Below are positions 50,619-59,213 of a stretch of 64,000 nt of DNA, in pieces. The stretch is from Polyangiaceae bacterium (GTDB taxonomy: Bacteria; Myxococcota_A; Polyangia; Polyangiales; Polyangiaceae). Below the pieces are notes generated by a model. The model was not told the origin of the DNA. It did not search any database and was given only the letters and a program-made list of their open reading frames with translations. The translations under genes and the position numbers were made by a program. Within the stretch, counting starts at the first letter, position 1, and each line of letters opens with the position of its first letter. The DNA is taken from NCBI GenBank assembly GCA_019637295.1, contig JAHBVX010000002.1, positions 248,001 to 312,000 of the forward strand, in the 5' to 3' direction.

Positions 50619-51794
50619 ATGGGGTTGGCCGAGCTCGGCAGTCGCGCGCTGTTCCCCCAGCTCGTCGCTGGTGCCTACCTCAACCACGCCGCCGTCTCTC
50701 CGCCGTCGCTCGTCGTGCGCCAAGCCGTCATCGCCGCCCTCGGCGAGTACGAGCGTGAGGGCGTCGGCGCGGTGCACTGGGCCATCGAGCAGCGCGTGCG
50801 GCTCAAGGGAGCGCTCGCGACGCTGCTCGGCGCGGCCGCCGACGATCTCGCGCTTGGCTTCGGGACCACCCGTGGACTGATCGACCTGGCGCTCTGCATG
50901 CCGCTGCGACCGCGGGAGCGGATACTGCTCTTTGCTGGGGAGTTCCCGGCGAACGTGACGCCCTGGCAGCAGGTGGCCGAGCGCTTCGGGCTCGAGATCG
51001 TGATGCACGACGCTCGCGCGTTCCTGGACGCACCCGAGCAAGCGTGGCAGCGGTTCATCCGCGAGCTCGAGACCGGCCTACGACTGGTCGCTACCAGTCT
51101 GGTGCAGTTCTCGACCGGCTTGGTGATGCCCGTACAGCGCATGGCGGAGGCGGCTCACGCGCACGGCGCAGAGATTTGCGTGGACGCCATCCAGGCGCTC
51201 GGCGTGCTGCCGTGCGACGTACGCCAGCTCGGAGTGGACTACCTGGTGGCCGGCGCCCACAAGTGGCTCATGGGAGTGGAGGGCGTCGGCGTCGTCTACG
51301 TCGCTCCGCGGGTCGTCGCCTCACTCAGGCCCGTGGTGGCGGGCTGGCTCAGTCACGTCGACCCCCTCGGCTTCCTGCTGCAGGGTCCAGGCCAGCTGCG
51401 TTACGATCGACCCATCCGCCGGAGCGCGGATTTCCTCGAGGCTAGCGCGCCGAACACGCTGGGCGCAGCGGCGCTCGAGGCCTCGGTGGGCTTGCTCGCG
51501 GAGCTGTCGGTGCCGGCGATCTTCAGCCACGTTCAAGGATACCTCGATCGGCTCGAACCCTCGTTGGTTCAGCGCGGATTTCGCAGCCTGCGCGCCGCCG
51601 ACCCCGGAGCGCGTTCCGCGCTGCTGTGCGTGCTGCCGCCGCCGGGGGTAGACGTGGTCAGGCTCCACGCGGCCCTGAACACGCTCGGCGTCGCGTGCAG
51701 CATCCCCGACGGCGTGCTGCGCTTCTCGCCCCACTGGCCGAACGCTCATGACGAAATCCCGTTCGTCATGAGTTGCTTGGATCGAGCGCTGTGA
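50619..51794 (+). CDS. Class V aminotransferase/cysteine desulfurase-like protein
   Basis: This 391-residue PLP enzyme of fold type I has the PLP lysine in DYLVAGAHKWLMG, the Asp of VDAIQALGV, and an AYLNHAAVSPPS N-terminus typical of class V members. There is no conserved catalytic cysteine loop as in IscS or SufS, so it is not a proven desulfurase. Possible activities include kynureninase-like or isopenicillin-epimerase-like chemistry; neither is shown. The ATG at 50619 is four bases after the previous stop. It converges on a small lipoprotein gene, 35 bases apart. Confidence 0.85.
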   Translation: MGLAELGSRALFPQLVAGAYLNHAAVSPPSLVVRQAVIAALGEYEREGVGAVHWAIEQRVRLKGALATLLGAAADDLALGFGTTRGLIDLALCMPLRPRERILLFAGEFPANVTPWQQVAERFGLEIVMHDARAFLDAPEQAWQRFIRELETGLRLVATSLVQFSTGLVMPVQRMAEAAHAHGAEICVDAIQALGVLPCDVRQLGVDYLVAGAHKWLMGVEGVGVVYVAPRVVASLRPVVAGWLSHVDPLGFLLQGPGQLRYDRPIRRSADFLEASAPNTLGAAALEASVGLLAELSVPAIFSHVQGYLDRLEPSLVQRGFRSLRAADPGARSALLCVLPPPGVDVVRLHAALNTLGVACSIPDGVLRFSPHWPNAHDEIPFVMSCLDRAL

Positions 51795-51829
51795 GTTGGT
51801 TGCGCTGGGAGCAGGTCTCGACACCTAGG

Positions 51830-52084
51830 CTACTTGCCTGCGCACTCCATCCGGCACGACGCTTCGATCACCGGTGCGGCGACCGCCTCTGCCTGACGCC
51901 GCCTGACGCAGCCCGCGACGCACTCGGCGAGGGTGGGCGCGCCGCTGGCGGTCGTGATGCCGAGGGGCGAGCGCGGCGCGCTCGCGCTCGGTGCCGCGGG
52001 CTCGGGCTGGCGGGCCGAGTCGTCGGCTGCGCGCTCGCACGCGAAGACCAGGGGCAGCGAGACGAGCAGGCGGGTGACGTTCAT
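51830..52084 (-). CDS. Small Cys-rich lipoprotein
   Basis: This 84-residue protein begins MNVTRLLVSLPLVFAC, a lipoprotein signal with lipobox VFAC. The mature part of about 68 residues has a disordered Ser/Pro/Ala stretch and, at the end, four cysteines spaced as CVAGC and CRMEC, suggesting two disulfides in a small helical hairpin. The ATG overlaps the stop of the epimerase gene (ATGA), so it is translated with it. Function unknown. Confidence 0.65.
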   Translation of the reverse strand: MNVTRLLVSLPLVFACERAADDSARQPEPAAPSASAPRSPLGITTASGAPTLAECVAGCVRRRQAEAVAAPVIEASCRMECAGK

Positions 52085-52935
52085 GGTGAGCCTCCCCTCG
52101 GGGACAGCAGGCTAGCGTAGCCCTCGCGATAGGTGGGGAACAAGAACTCGTAGCCGCTCTCACGTAGCCGCGTGTTGCAGCAGCGCTTGTTGCTGGTCGG
52201 ACGCCCGGGGGGCTCGGCCTGGCTGCTCACTCGGGGCTCCGCTACTTCCAGCCGAGCAGCGAGCCAGCGCAGGACCACGGCGCGCTCCACGGGCTCGTCG
52301 TCCACGCCGACGTAGAGCGGCTCTGGCTGCGGCAGCTCGAGCAGGTGCGCGATTGCGCCGGCGCAATCGTCGCGGTGAATACGGTTGGTCAGCTGCCCGC
52401 GCTCGGCCGCGATCGTCGCTCGTCCGTCGCGCACGCTCCGCACCAGCGAGTCGCGCCCGGGGCCATAGATGCCCGCGAGCCGGAGGATCACGTGCTCGAT
52501 CCCGCTGTTCGACGCGAGCTCCTCGGCCTCGAGCAGCCGCTGGCCGGTGAAGTAGGCGGGGGTCGTGGGCGACAGCTCGTCCACCGACTCTCCCGCCTGC
52601 TGCGCGTACACCGCCGTGCTGGAGGTGAACACCAAGCGCGCGAGCTCGCGCTGCCCCGCCAGCGCGCCCAGCAGGTTCCCCAGGCCCTCGACGTAGGTGC
52701 GCCGATAGGCGGCGTCCGACGTCTCGTCGGCCCCGGCGCAGAACACGACGTGCGTGAGCCCCGAAGGCAGCGCCGCGAGGGTCGCGGGCCGCGCCAAGTC
52801 CGCGCTCAGCGCGCAGAGGGGTGCCGGCACCTCGGCCGCGTCGCGCCGGAGGCCGAACACGACGTGACCCTGGGCGCATAGGGCCCGGCCGAGGGGTATG
52901 CCCACGTAGCCAGCGCCTGCGATCAGCACTCTCAT
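52081..52935 (-). CDS. NAD-dependent epimerase/dehydratase family protein
   Basis: This 284-residue SDR-extended protein has the cofactor motif MRVLIAGAGYVGIPLGRAL. The middle part carries LVFTSSTAVYAQ (Ser) but the usual YxxxK is replaced by YFTGQRLL, so the catalytic Lys is missing. The C-terminal region (NKRCCNTRLRESGYEFLFPTYREGYASLL) resembles YeeZ-type proteins. The start at 52935 is the family N-terminus; an ATG at 52959 would add MKAAVGWL. It is coupled to the small lipoprotein by ATGA. A possible mobile element lies just upstream. Confidence 0.85.
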   Translation of the reverse strand: MRVLIAGAGYVGIPLGRALCAQGHVVFGLRRDAAEVPAPLCALSADLARPATLAALPSGLTHVVFCAGADETSDAAYRRTYVEGLGNLLGALAGQRELARLVFTSSTAVYAQQAGESVDELSPTTPAYFTGQRLLEAEELASNSGIEHVILRLAGIYGPGRDSLVRSVRDGRATIAAERGQLTNRIHRDDCAGAIAHLLELPQPEPLYVGVDDEPVERAVVLRWLAARLEVAEPRVSSQAEPPGRPTSNKRCCNTRLRESGYEFLFPTYREGYASLLSPRGGSP

Positions 52936-53273
52936 GAGCCAGCCTACAGCGGCTTTCATTGGGTCGTAACCTGTGTGTGTCCCGCGACTCGCGCGACCGG
53001 CGAGCAGCCGGCGCCGGCCCCGCCGGAAATTCCCGGTGGGGCTGACGCCCCACACCCCGCGCGGGGTCCCCAACCGCGCGCCGCTGCTGTTCCATGCATT
53101 GGAAAGCCGCTGTAACCGTAGCAGCTTCGCCGCGACGGCCGGCTCGGAAAGGCCGCCGCGCCAGGCTGACGGCTCCGCGGCAGCGGACCCGCCTCGACCT
53201 GGGCAGTCTCGGCACGACCAGGATTTTAGCAGGCCGAGATCGGCTCGCCCCGAGACTAGAATGCTCATCCGAC
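52936..53273. other. Intergenic region (338 bp) holding the hairpin element
   Basis: This divergent spacer between the epimerase and acyltransferase genes contains the element at 52945-53114. The remaining 159 bases on the right carry only a possible minus-10 box, TAGAAT at about 53257-53262, eleven bases before the acyltransferase ATG. I see no other gene or RNA. Confidence 0.5.
52945..53114. repeat. 170-bp hairpin-rich element with 13-bp terminal inverted repeats
   Basis: TACAGCGGCTTTC (52945-52957) is the exact reverse complement of GAAAGCCGCTGTA (53102-53114). Between them are four hairpins or palindromes: GCCGGCGCCGGC (53007-53018), GTGGGGC/GCCCCAC (53036-53053), CCCCGCGCGGGG (53055-53066) and TTCCA/TGGAA (53090-53104). 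No coding frame fits. The left end lies ten bases upstream of the ATG at 52935, and no clear target duplication is seen. It resembles a MITE or REP-type repeat. Confidence 0.55.
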
Positions 53274-54074
53274 ATGCGCTTCGTCCTGCCCGAGGTCGAG
53301 CAACGCCTCGCTCGCCTGGAGATCCCGTTCAATCGAGACGGTATCGATCCCTTCGGGCTGTCGCGGGATCACCTGGCCAAGTTCCTGTCGATGCTCACGT
53401 TCTTCTACCGCCACTACTTCCGCTGCACGGCGCGGGGGGTCGAGAACGTGCCGGTACGCGGCAGGGCAATGCTCGTGGGCAACCACTCGGGCGGGTATGC
53501 CATCGACGCAGGCATGCTGATCGCGTCGGCTTTTCTCGAGCTCGAGCCGCCGAGGCTGGCGCAAGGCATGGTGGAGAAGTTCCTGAGTCGCATGCCGCTC
53601 GCGGGGACCTGGCTGCAGCGGACCGGTCAGTTCACGGGACTCCCCGAGCATTGCACACGCCTGCTCGAGGAAGAGCGGTTGCTCATGGTGTTCCCGGAGG
53701 GCGCACGAGGGACCGCCAAGCTGTTCGTCGAGCGCTACTCGCTGGTTCGTTTCGGCACGGGCTTCATGCGCCTGGCCCTAGCCACCAGTACGCCAATCGT
53801 GCCCTTCGCGTTCCTCGGTGGCGGCGAGGCCGTGCCCACCGTCGTCAACCTGGAGCGTGTGGGCAAGATGGTGGGCTTGCCGTACGTGCCGGTCACCCCT
53901 TACGGACTAGCCGTGCCGCTCCCGGTCCACGTCGAGCTGCACTTCGGTGAGCCGATGCAGTTTCGAGGCACTGGCAACGAAGACGACGTCGAGATCTTGC
54001 ACAAGGTGGACGACGTGAAGCGCAAGATTTCGACCCTGATCGACCGGGGCCTCCGGAGGTACGCGCCGACATGA
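53274..54074 (+). CDS. PlsC-family acyltransferase
   Basis: This 266-residue protein of the lysophospholipid acyltransferase type has the motif-I region [13 protein letters not shown] (an HX6D variant of the usual HX4D) and motif [15 protein letters not shown], with [13 protein letters not shown]-like strand region [14 protein letters not shown]. Such enzymes transfer fatty acyl groups from CoA or ACP to lipids. No clear membrane helix is present except near residue 60. Its TGA overlaps the ATG of the next gene by ATGA. With the neighbouring SDR and GMC oxidase it suggests a lipid-related locus. Confidence 0.85.
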   Translation: MRFVLPEVEQRLARLEIPFNRDGIDPFGLSRDHLAKFLSMLTFFYRHYFRCTARGVENVPVRGRAMLVGNHSGGYAIDAGMLIASAFLELEPPRLAQGMVEKFLSRMPLAGTWLQRTGQFTGLPEHCTRLLEEERLLMVFPEGARGTAKLFVERYSLVRFGTGFMRLALATSTPIVPFAFLGGGEAVPTVVNLERVGKMVGLPYVPVTPYGLAVPLPVHVELHFGEPMQFRGTGNEDDVEILHKVDDVKRKISTLIDRGLRRYAPT

Positions 54075-54991
54075 AGGTACTCGTCATCGGTGTCGCCGGG
54101 AAGATCGGCCAGCGCGTGGCGATCGGGCTCGCGGAGCATGGTCACCAAGTGCTCGGCATCGACCGGCGCCCGTGGCCGGACGCGCCAGCCTCCATCGCCG
54201 TCAGCGAGTGCGACATCCGCAAGCGCGCCGCCGAAGACGTCTTTCGCACGGAGCAGCCCGAGGCGGTGGTTCACATGGCGACGGTCACACACCTGACCGC
54301 GGCGAGCAGCGAGGATCGTTATCGCATCAACTTGGGTGGTACGAAGAGCGTGTTCGACTTTTGCCACCGCTACGGCGTGCAGCGAGCCATCTTTCTCGGT
54401 CGACACACCTACTACGGTGCGGCTCCGGACTCGGTGCTCTACCATACGGAGGACGAGCCCCCGTTGGCGCTCGAGACCTTCCCGGAGCTTGCGGACTTGG
54501 TCGCCGCGGACTTGTTCGCCGGCACGGCCTTGTGGCGCTATCCGGAGATCGATACTGCCGTGCTGCGGGTCGTGTACACGCTCGGCCCGTCGCGTTCGGG
54601 TACCTTGGCGTCGTTCCTTCGCGGACCCCGGGTGCCGATGGTCTTCGGCTACGATCCTTTGTTTCAGTTCATGCACGAGGACGACGTGGCGGCAGCGATC
54701 ATCGCTGCCCTCGAGTCCAAGCTGCGTGGGGTTTACAACGTGGCGGGCCCGCCGCCGCTGCCCTTGTCGCTGGTCGCACGCGAGGCCGGGCATCGTGCGC
54801 TGCACGTCCCCGAAGCCCTCTTTCGGCTGATGCTCGGGCGCTTCGGCCTGCCCCGATTGCCACCGGGCGCCCTCGCACACGTCAAGTACCCGGTGGTGAT
54901 CGACGGCAGCGCTTTCAAGCGCAAGACCGGTTTCTCGCATCGGCACGACGAGTATCGCACCATCGAGGCCTTCGCGCGGGCGCCCCGCTGA
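54071..54991 (+). CDS. NAD(P)-dependent SDR-extended protein
   Basis: This 306-residue protein has the Rossmann motif [20 protein letters not shown]. The mid-region [17 protein letters not shown] lacks the normal Ser-Tyr-Lys layout, and the C-terminus ends in [17 protein letters not shown]. It may be a cofactor-binding regulator or an atypical reductase of sterol or lipid substrates. It is coupled to the acyltransferase (ATGA) and abuts the convergent GMC oxidoreductase gene with no gap between stops. Confidence 0.82.
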   Translation: MKVLVIGVAGKIGQRVAIGLAEHGHQVLGIDRRPWPDAPASIAVSECDIRKRAAEDVFRTEQPEAVVHMATVTHLTAASSEDRYRINLGGTKSVFDFCHRYGVQRAIFLGRHTYYGAAPDSVLYHTEDEPPLALETFPELADLVAADLFAGTALWRYPEIDTAVLRVVYTLGPSRSGTLASFLRGPRVPMVFGYDPLFQFMHEDDVAAAIIAALESKLRGVYNVAGPPPLPLSLVAREAGHRALHVPEALFRLMLGRFGLPRLPPGALAHVKYPVVIDGSAFKRKTGFSHRHDEYRTIEAFARAPR

Positions 54992-56509
54992 TCAGGCCGC
55001 GGCCCGGCGACGCTCCTGCATCCGCTGGGCGATCCGGGTGGCCAGGGCCATGATGGTGATCTGCGGATTGACGCCGATGGCCGTGGGAAACAGGCTGGCA
55101 TCGGCGACGTAGCAGCCGGGCAGCTCCCAGAGCTGACCGTCGAGCCCGACGACGCTGCGCTTGGGATCCGAGCCCATGCGGCAGGTGCCCATCAGGTGTG
55201 GCGTGAACAGCTCGAGGGTGCTCGGGCTTCGCTGCAGCTCGTCGATGGTGCGGAGATCGTCTGGACTCTGAGCCTCGGGCTGATTGAAGAAGGGCAGGAT
55301 GACCTTCTCGGCGCCCATCTCGAAGTGCATCGTCGCGAGCAGCTTGATGCCGCGCAAGAAGCGGCGATGATCCAGGGGCTGGATCTGGTAGCGCGCGAGG
55401 GCCATGCCGAAGGGGCCACGAGTGACCGTGCCGGAGCTCGAGTCCTCCACCAGCACGCCGCTGACGACCATCTGGTTGTAGCGCTGCATGAGCTCCCAGG
55501 CTCGCTGCCCATGGAAGGGCAGGTAAGCGCCCAGAACCGAAGGCGGCACGAAGTTCTCCGCCATCAGGATGCCGTCCTCGTGAAACTCGCGGATCTGAGT
55601 GTTCTGACTGACGCCCTTCCAGCCGTTGACGTCGTGGGGATAGATGGCCACCACCTTCGCGTTCGGGTGACACAGGAAGTTCTTGCCCAAGAGCCCGCTC
55701 GGGCGGCCGAGCTTATGGCGCTGCAAGAGCAGCGGCGACTGCACCGCGCCGCATGCGATGATGACGGCGCGCGCGCGCACGCGGATCTCGCGGTCCGCCC
55801 GGCGAGTGAGGGGGCAGACGCCGCGGCCGATCACGCCCACGGCGCGGCCGCGCTCGATCCAGAGCCGCTCGACCCGAACCTGCGTGAGACAGCCCGCCCC
55901 CGCCGCGAAGGCGCGGGGCAGGTAGCTGACCAGGGTCGACTGCTTGGCCCCCGTGGGGCAGCCCAGGCCGCAGTTGTTGGCTCCGACGCACGCCTGTTGA
56001 TTGCGTTGATTGACGGTGTACGCCCAGCCCATCTTCTTGGCGCCCTCGGTCATCAGGCGGTTGTCCTCGCCGATGCTGCTCGGCGTCTGACGAGCCACCG
56101 ACACGCGGGCCTCCACCCGCTCGAAGAGCGGCTCCATGGCGCGCGGGCCGAGCTCGTCCGACCCCGACTCCTCTCGCCAGTGCGCGAGCACGCGCTCCGG
56201 GGTGCGGTACGCCATGCCGCCGTTGATCACCGTGCTGCCGCCCACGACTCGCCCCTCCACGTACGGGATCGGCGGGTTGCCTAGGATGACCGTGGCGCCC
56301 GCTTCCCGGTACAGCCGAGGGATGCTCGCGGTGGCGTAGGGGTTGAAGCTGTCGGTGCGAACGTAGCTGCCCTCCTCGACGAACAGCACCTGCTCGCCGG
56401 CCTCCGCCAGCTCCGTGCCTACCACCGCGCCGCCCGCCCCGGTGCCGACCACGACCACGCCGGTGGAGAACTCGCGCTCGGTGGCGTAGTCGTCGTACTC
56501 GAGGATCAC
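54992..56509 (-). CDS. GMC-family oxidoreductase, long-chain alcohol oxidase-like large part
   Basis: This 505-residue flavoenzyme has the FAD motif VVVVGTGAGGAVVGTELAEAG, VVGGSTVINGGMAYRTPE, the Cys pair of NNCGLGCPTGAKQS, and the C-terminal HLMGTCRMGSDP and GCYVADASLFPTAIGVNPQITIMALATRIA, with His and Asn at the active site. It starts at a GTG whose GTGA overlaps the 209-residue gene upstream. That protein resembles the N-terminal domain of long-chain fatty alcohol oxidases, so the enzyme seems split in two. Likely substrate: long-chain or sterol alcohols. Confidence 0.9.
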   Translation of the reverse strand: MILEYDDYATEREFSTGVVVVGTGAGGAVVGTELAEAGEQVLFVEEGSYVRTDSFNPYATASIPRLYREAGATVILGNPPIPYVEGRVVGGSTVINGGMAYRTPERVLAHWREESGSDELGPRAMEPLFERVEARVSVARQTPSSIGEDNRLMTEGAKKMGWAYTVNQRNQQACVGANNCGLGCPTGAKQSTLVSYLPRAFAAGAGCLTQVRVERLWIERGRAVGVIGRGVCPLTRRADREIRVRARAVIIACGAVQSPLLLQRHKLGRPSGLLGKNFLCHPNAKVVAIYPHDVNGWKGVSQNTQIREFHEDGILMAENFVPPSVLGAYLPFHGQRAWELMQRYNQMVVSGVLVEDSSSGTVTRGPFGMALARYQIQPLDHRRFLRGIKLLATMHFEMGAEKVILPFFNQPEAQSPDDLRTIDELQRSPSTLELFTPHLMGTCRMGSDPKRSVVGLDGQLWELPGCYVADASLFPTAIGVNPQITIMALATRIAQRMQERRRAAA

Positions 56510-57135
56510 GACGCTGCCCCCCGGTGTGCAGCCGCCAGCACGGGTTTGGCCGTCAGTGATCCGAGCGGCGATGGCTCATGGTCCGTGGCGCTCTGTCGGG
56601 CGAGCAAGCGCTCGCGCGTCGCGATACGCTCCGTGAGGAACGCAACCGGGTGATAGTCGATGGCGCGGTGCACCTCGTCTTGATCGAAGTAGGCGCTGAG
56701 CACGACGCCGCGTATGGCGACCACGAGCATGCGCAGCGCCGCGAAGCGGCCGTGGACCATCTGATCGAGCAACGCCGAGCCGCGCTCCTGGGGCATACGG
56801 GAGAGCCGGCGGGTGGACTGAAACAAGAACCAGGGCGACAGGTCCAAGATGCGAACCGTGAGCCACAGGCCGAGGGCGGAGAGGGGGTGCATGTAGCGCG
56901 TCCACAGGCGCATGGTGCGCTCCACCCGCAGCACGATGTCCTCGGGTCGCGGCGCGGGCGGCGGCGGCAGCAGCACCGAGATCAATCCGCGCAACACTCG
57001 GGTCGTGCCTCGACCGAGTGAGTAGGGCCTCGCCAGCTCGAGGCCGTCCTTTGGGTAGCGCCCGAGGGCCCTGTCTTTGGCGATGGGCAGGCGTGTGGAC
57101 GGCGTCGGACCAGTGGCGAGGTGATGGTGGGTCAT
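56506..57135 (-). CDS. Small partner of GMC oxidase, FAO N-terminal-domain-like
   Basis: This 209-residue protein is mostly helical, with Pro-rich stretch LLPPPPAPRPED and a helical core LSRMPQERGSALLDQMVHGRFAALRML then VVLSAYFDQDEVHRAIDYHPV. This order (Leu-rich helix, a Phe/Tyr-x-D segment, and x-IGY-like end) resembles the N-terminal domain of long-chain fatty alcohol oxidases and subunit 3 of gluconate dehydrogenase. It is coupled to the GntR gene (ATGA) and to the oxidase (GTGA). I judge it an accessory subunit; homology needs confirmation. Confidence 0.75.
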   Translation of the reverse strand: MTHHHLATGPTPSTRLPIAKDRALGRYPKDGLELARPYSLGRGTTRVLRGLISVLLPPPPAPRPEDIVLRVERTMRLWTRYMHPLSALGLWLTVRILDLSPWFLFQSTRRLSRMPQERGSALLDQMVHGRFAALRMLVVAIRGVVLSAYFDQDEVHRAIDYHPVAFLTERIATRERLLARQSATDHEPSPLGSLTAKPVLAAAHRGAAS

Positions 57136-57923
57136 GGCTTGTCGGGCTCTTTGGGGTCGGGAGGCTGAGCAGCGGTTCGATCGTGCTCGGCTCGGTGAGC
57201 GAGCACTGCGTCGAGTGCCTTGATGAACGCACCGTCGACGCGGTGGTAGTAGTCGCGGGTGACGGCGATGGCCGTCGTGCTGTCGCCCGCGTCGAGCGCG
57301 GCCATCAGCTCCTTGAGGTGGCGCGGAAAGCTGGGCTCGAGCACCCACAGCGCTGGAAAGCGGTCGATGATCTCGCGGTAGGCCTCCAAGAATGGATTGG
57401 CGATCCAACGAATGGACACCGAGTGTCCCGCGTCGATCAGCGCGTCGAGCCAGCGCTGGAATCCGTGGCCGACGATCTTTGGATCGCCACGCTCGAACGC
57501 GGTGATGAGCAGCTCGGTGAGGTCGCGCAGGCGCTCGAGGTCGGCCTTGTGGGCGCGCTTCACCGCCAGCTCGGTCGCGAACTCGATGACCATGAGCCGC
57601 GCCGGCAAGATGTCCTCGAGCAGGTGCACCACCTCGCTGAGATCGGGTGCCGCTTCGAGGTAAGCGGGCAAGAGCTCCATGGTGCCCGTCCTGCGGAAGT
57701 CCGCCACCGTGACCCCCTGCCCATGACGGACGGTGACGAGCCGGGACTGCTCGAGCTTGCGCACCGCCTCGCGCAGCGTGTTGCGGTTGGTGCTGTAGCG
57801 CGCGGCGAGTTCGCGCTCCCCCGGCAGGCGCTCCCCCGGCGTCAGCTCCCCGCGCAGGATCTGGCGGCGGAGCTCGTGGAAGATGGTGGCGGCGATGTTG
57901 GCGGTGTGGGCGGTGTCATCCAT
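57132..57923 (-). CDS. GntR-family regulator of the FadR/FCD type
   Basis: This 263-residue transcription factor has an N-terminal winged helix (IFHELRRQILRGELTPGERLPGERELAARYSTNRNTLREAVRKLEQSRLV) and a helical FCD ligand-binding domain at about residues 85-235. Such proteins respond to small acids or acyl-CoA. Directly upstream lies a perfect inverted repeat containing two TGGTTnAACCA sites overlapping the promoter, so it probably represses its own operon, including the alcohol-oxidase genes. The ATG at 57923 is the family start. Confidence 0.92.
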   Translation of the reverse strand: MDDTAHTANIAATIFHELRRQILRGELTPGERLPGERELAARYSTNRNTLREAVRKLEQSRLVTVRHGQGVTVADFRRTGTMELLPAYLEAAPDLSEVVHLLEDILPARLMVIEFATELAVKRAHKADLERLRDLTELLITAFERGDPKIVGHGFQRWLDALIDAGHSVSIRWIANPFLEAYREIIDRFPALWVLEPSFPRHLKELMAALDAGDSTTAIAVTRDYYHRVDGAFIKALDAVLAHRAEHDRTAAQPPDPKEPDKP

Positions 57924-57955
57924 GGTCTGTTTCCCGGCGAAATTGCGGTGCGGGG

Positions 57956-57999
57956 ACCAAGTGGTTCAACCAATATAGCTGGTTGAACCACTTGGTCAA
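57956..57999 (-). promoter_or_regulatory. GntR-operon promoter within a perfect inverted repeat
   Basis: ACCAAGTGGTTCAACCA (57956-57972) and its exact reverse complement (57980-57996) are separated by ATATAGC. Each arm contains one quasi-palindromic TGGTTnAACCA, like FadR-type operators (TGGTCnGACCA). On the minus strand TTGACC (57999-57994) and TATATT (57977-57972) are 16 bases apart, a good sigma-70 promoter whose minus-35 box and spacer carry one site, with the other site just downstream of the minus-10. Binding would block transcription of the GntR-GMC operon. Confidence 0.85.
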
Positions 58000-58030
58000 G
58001 GTCTTTTTGTCACGTCCTCGGACGCTCGGT

Positions 58031-59134
58031 TCAGCGCACGAACCCGTACTGCTCGGCGTTCTGGAGCGGCGGAACGGCCGTCTTGGGTAGCAGGATGGTG
58101 CGCACCGCCCAGAGCTCGTCGAAGATCCGGTAGCGGGCCGTCTCATCCAGGTAGTCCACGCCGGAGGAGCCCCCGGTGCCCACCCGCCGGCCGATGATGC
58201 GCTCGACCATCCGTGCGTGGCGAGTTCGGAACAGCACCAGCTGCTCCTCGAGCTCCACGACCGTGTCGATCAACAGCCGCGGCCAGGCGAGCAGCGGCAG
58301 TTCCCGGTAGGACTCGATGAAGAGGACGCCCGCCCGAACCCGGCGCATGCGGGCGCGCTCGCCCTCGGGGACATCCTGGGCCCAGAGGAAGCGCTCCGCC
58401 GCGCGCAGACCCTCTTCGATGCGCTCGCGAAAGGGCCCGGGGTCATCGTTGAGCGCGGCAGCCAGCCGCTCCGCCTTGCCCTCGCTGCTCGCGCGCAGCG
58501 CTGCGAGATAGTCGGACAGGAACCGTGAGACTGTCTCCTCGTCGTCGCCATCCGCTGGCCCTTTGCCTTGCACCGGCGTGCGATACAGCCACTCACGCAG
58601 GGCTTCTTTGAGGGACAGCTCCTGTCGCGCCGCCTCGATCCGTTGCCACGCGAGCTGGCCGGAGGGAGAGGTCTCGGCCAGCTGCTTGATGTGGTCGAGC
58701 GGATCCTTTCCGGCGTAGGAGGGCCGCAGCTGCTCGTCGAGACCGAGCACCAGCTCGAGCTCCCGCAGCTGAAAGGACTGAAAGCCGCTGGCTGGGATCA
58801 ACTTGTCCCGGAAGGCGAGGAAGTCCTGCGGCGTCAGCGTCTCCATCACGCGAAACTGATCCACACACAGCTCCAGGATCGAGCTGCCGCGCCGGAGATG
58901 GTGCACCACCCGCGGGATCTTCTCCTCCGGCACTCGTTCCGAGGCGAGGTGATCGCGCGCCTCTCGCAGCTCCCGCAGGCACAGCTTGAACCACAGCTCG
59001 AAGGCTTGATGGACGACGATGAAGTGCAGCTCGTCCGAGAGGAGCTTGCCCTCGTCGTCTTCGAGCCCCCCTTGCAGGCCGAGCAGACGGTCGAGCTTGA
59101 GATAGTCCCAGTAGTTCGGAGCGGGGGAGGTCAT
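58031..59134 (-). CDS. kynA: Tryptophan 2,3-dioxygenase
   Basis: This 367-residue heme enzyme opens the indole ring of L-tryptophan to N-formylkynurenine. The N-terminal SPAPNYWDYLKLDRLLGLQGG and FIVVHQAFELWFKLCLRELREA match the family, the latter with the heme-pocket His. GFQSFQLRELELVLGL and VERIIGRRVGTGGSSGVDYLDET also agree. The length is in the usual range. The ATG at 59134 gives the standard N-terminus. No kynureninase or formamidase gene is adjacent. Its stop lies 107 bases before the GntR gene, and it may share readthrough with that operon. Confidence 0.92.
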   Translation of the reverse strand: MTSPAPNYWDYLKLDRLLGLQGGLEDDEGKLLSDELHFIVVHQAFELWFKLCLRELREARDHLASERVPEEKIPRVVHHLRRGSSILELCVDQFRVMETLTPQDFLAFRDKLIPASGFQSFQLRELELVLGLDEQLRPSYAGKDPLDHIKQLAETSPSGQLAWQRIEAARQELSLKEALREWLYRTPVQGKGPADGDDEETVSRFLSDYLAALRASSEGKAERLAAALNDDPGPFRERIEEGLRAAERFLWAQDVPEGERARMRRVRAGVLFIESYRELPLLAWPRLLIDTVVELEEQLVLFRTRHARMVERIIGRRVGTGGSSGVDYLDETARYRIFDELWAVRTILLPKTAVPPLQNAEQYGFVR

Positions 59135-59149
59135 GGCCGGACCACGGTA

Positions 59150-59191
59150 GACAAAAAGAGAAACGGCGGGCACCCCTCGGGGTACCCGCCG
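59150..59191 (-). terminator. Rho-independent terminator of the gene at 59214
   Basis: On the minus strand a GC-rich hairpin of about 13 pairs with one G-U and a two-base loop (CGGCGGG at its base, 59191-59164) is followed by TTTCTCTTTTTGT (59163-59151). This is a classical terminator placed just after the stop of the Cys-rich lipoprotein at 59214, between it and the dioxygenase gene. Confidence 0.85.
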
Positions 59192-59213
59192 CGCTCCTTC
59201 GACCCGCTGAGGG

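Noticed and set aside
50619-51794. The class V aminotransferase as a second cysteine desulfurase (SufS)
   Set aside because: No catalytic cysteine loop of the IscS or SufS type was seen and no suf genes are nearby.
57956-58006. The 17-bp inverted repeat followed by TTTTT on the plus strand as a terminator
   Set aside because: No plus-strand gene ends nearby, and the arms contain two TGGTTnAACCA sites overlapping a good minus-strand promoter, which fits an operator better.
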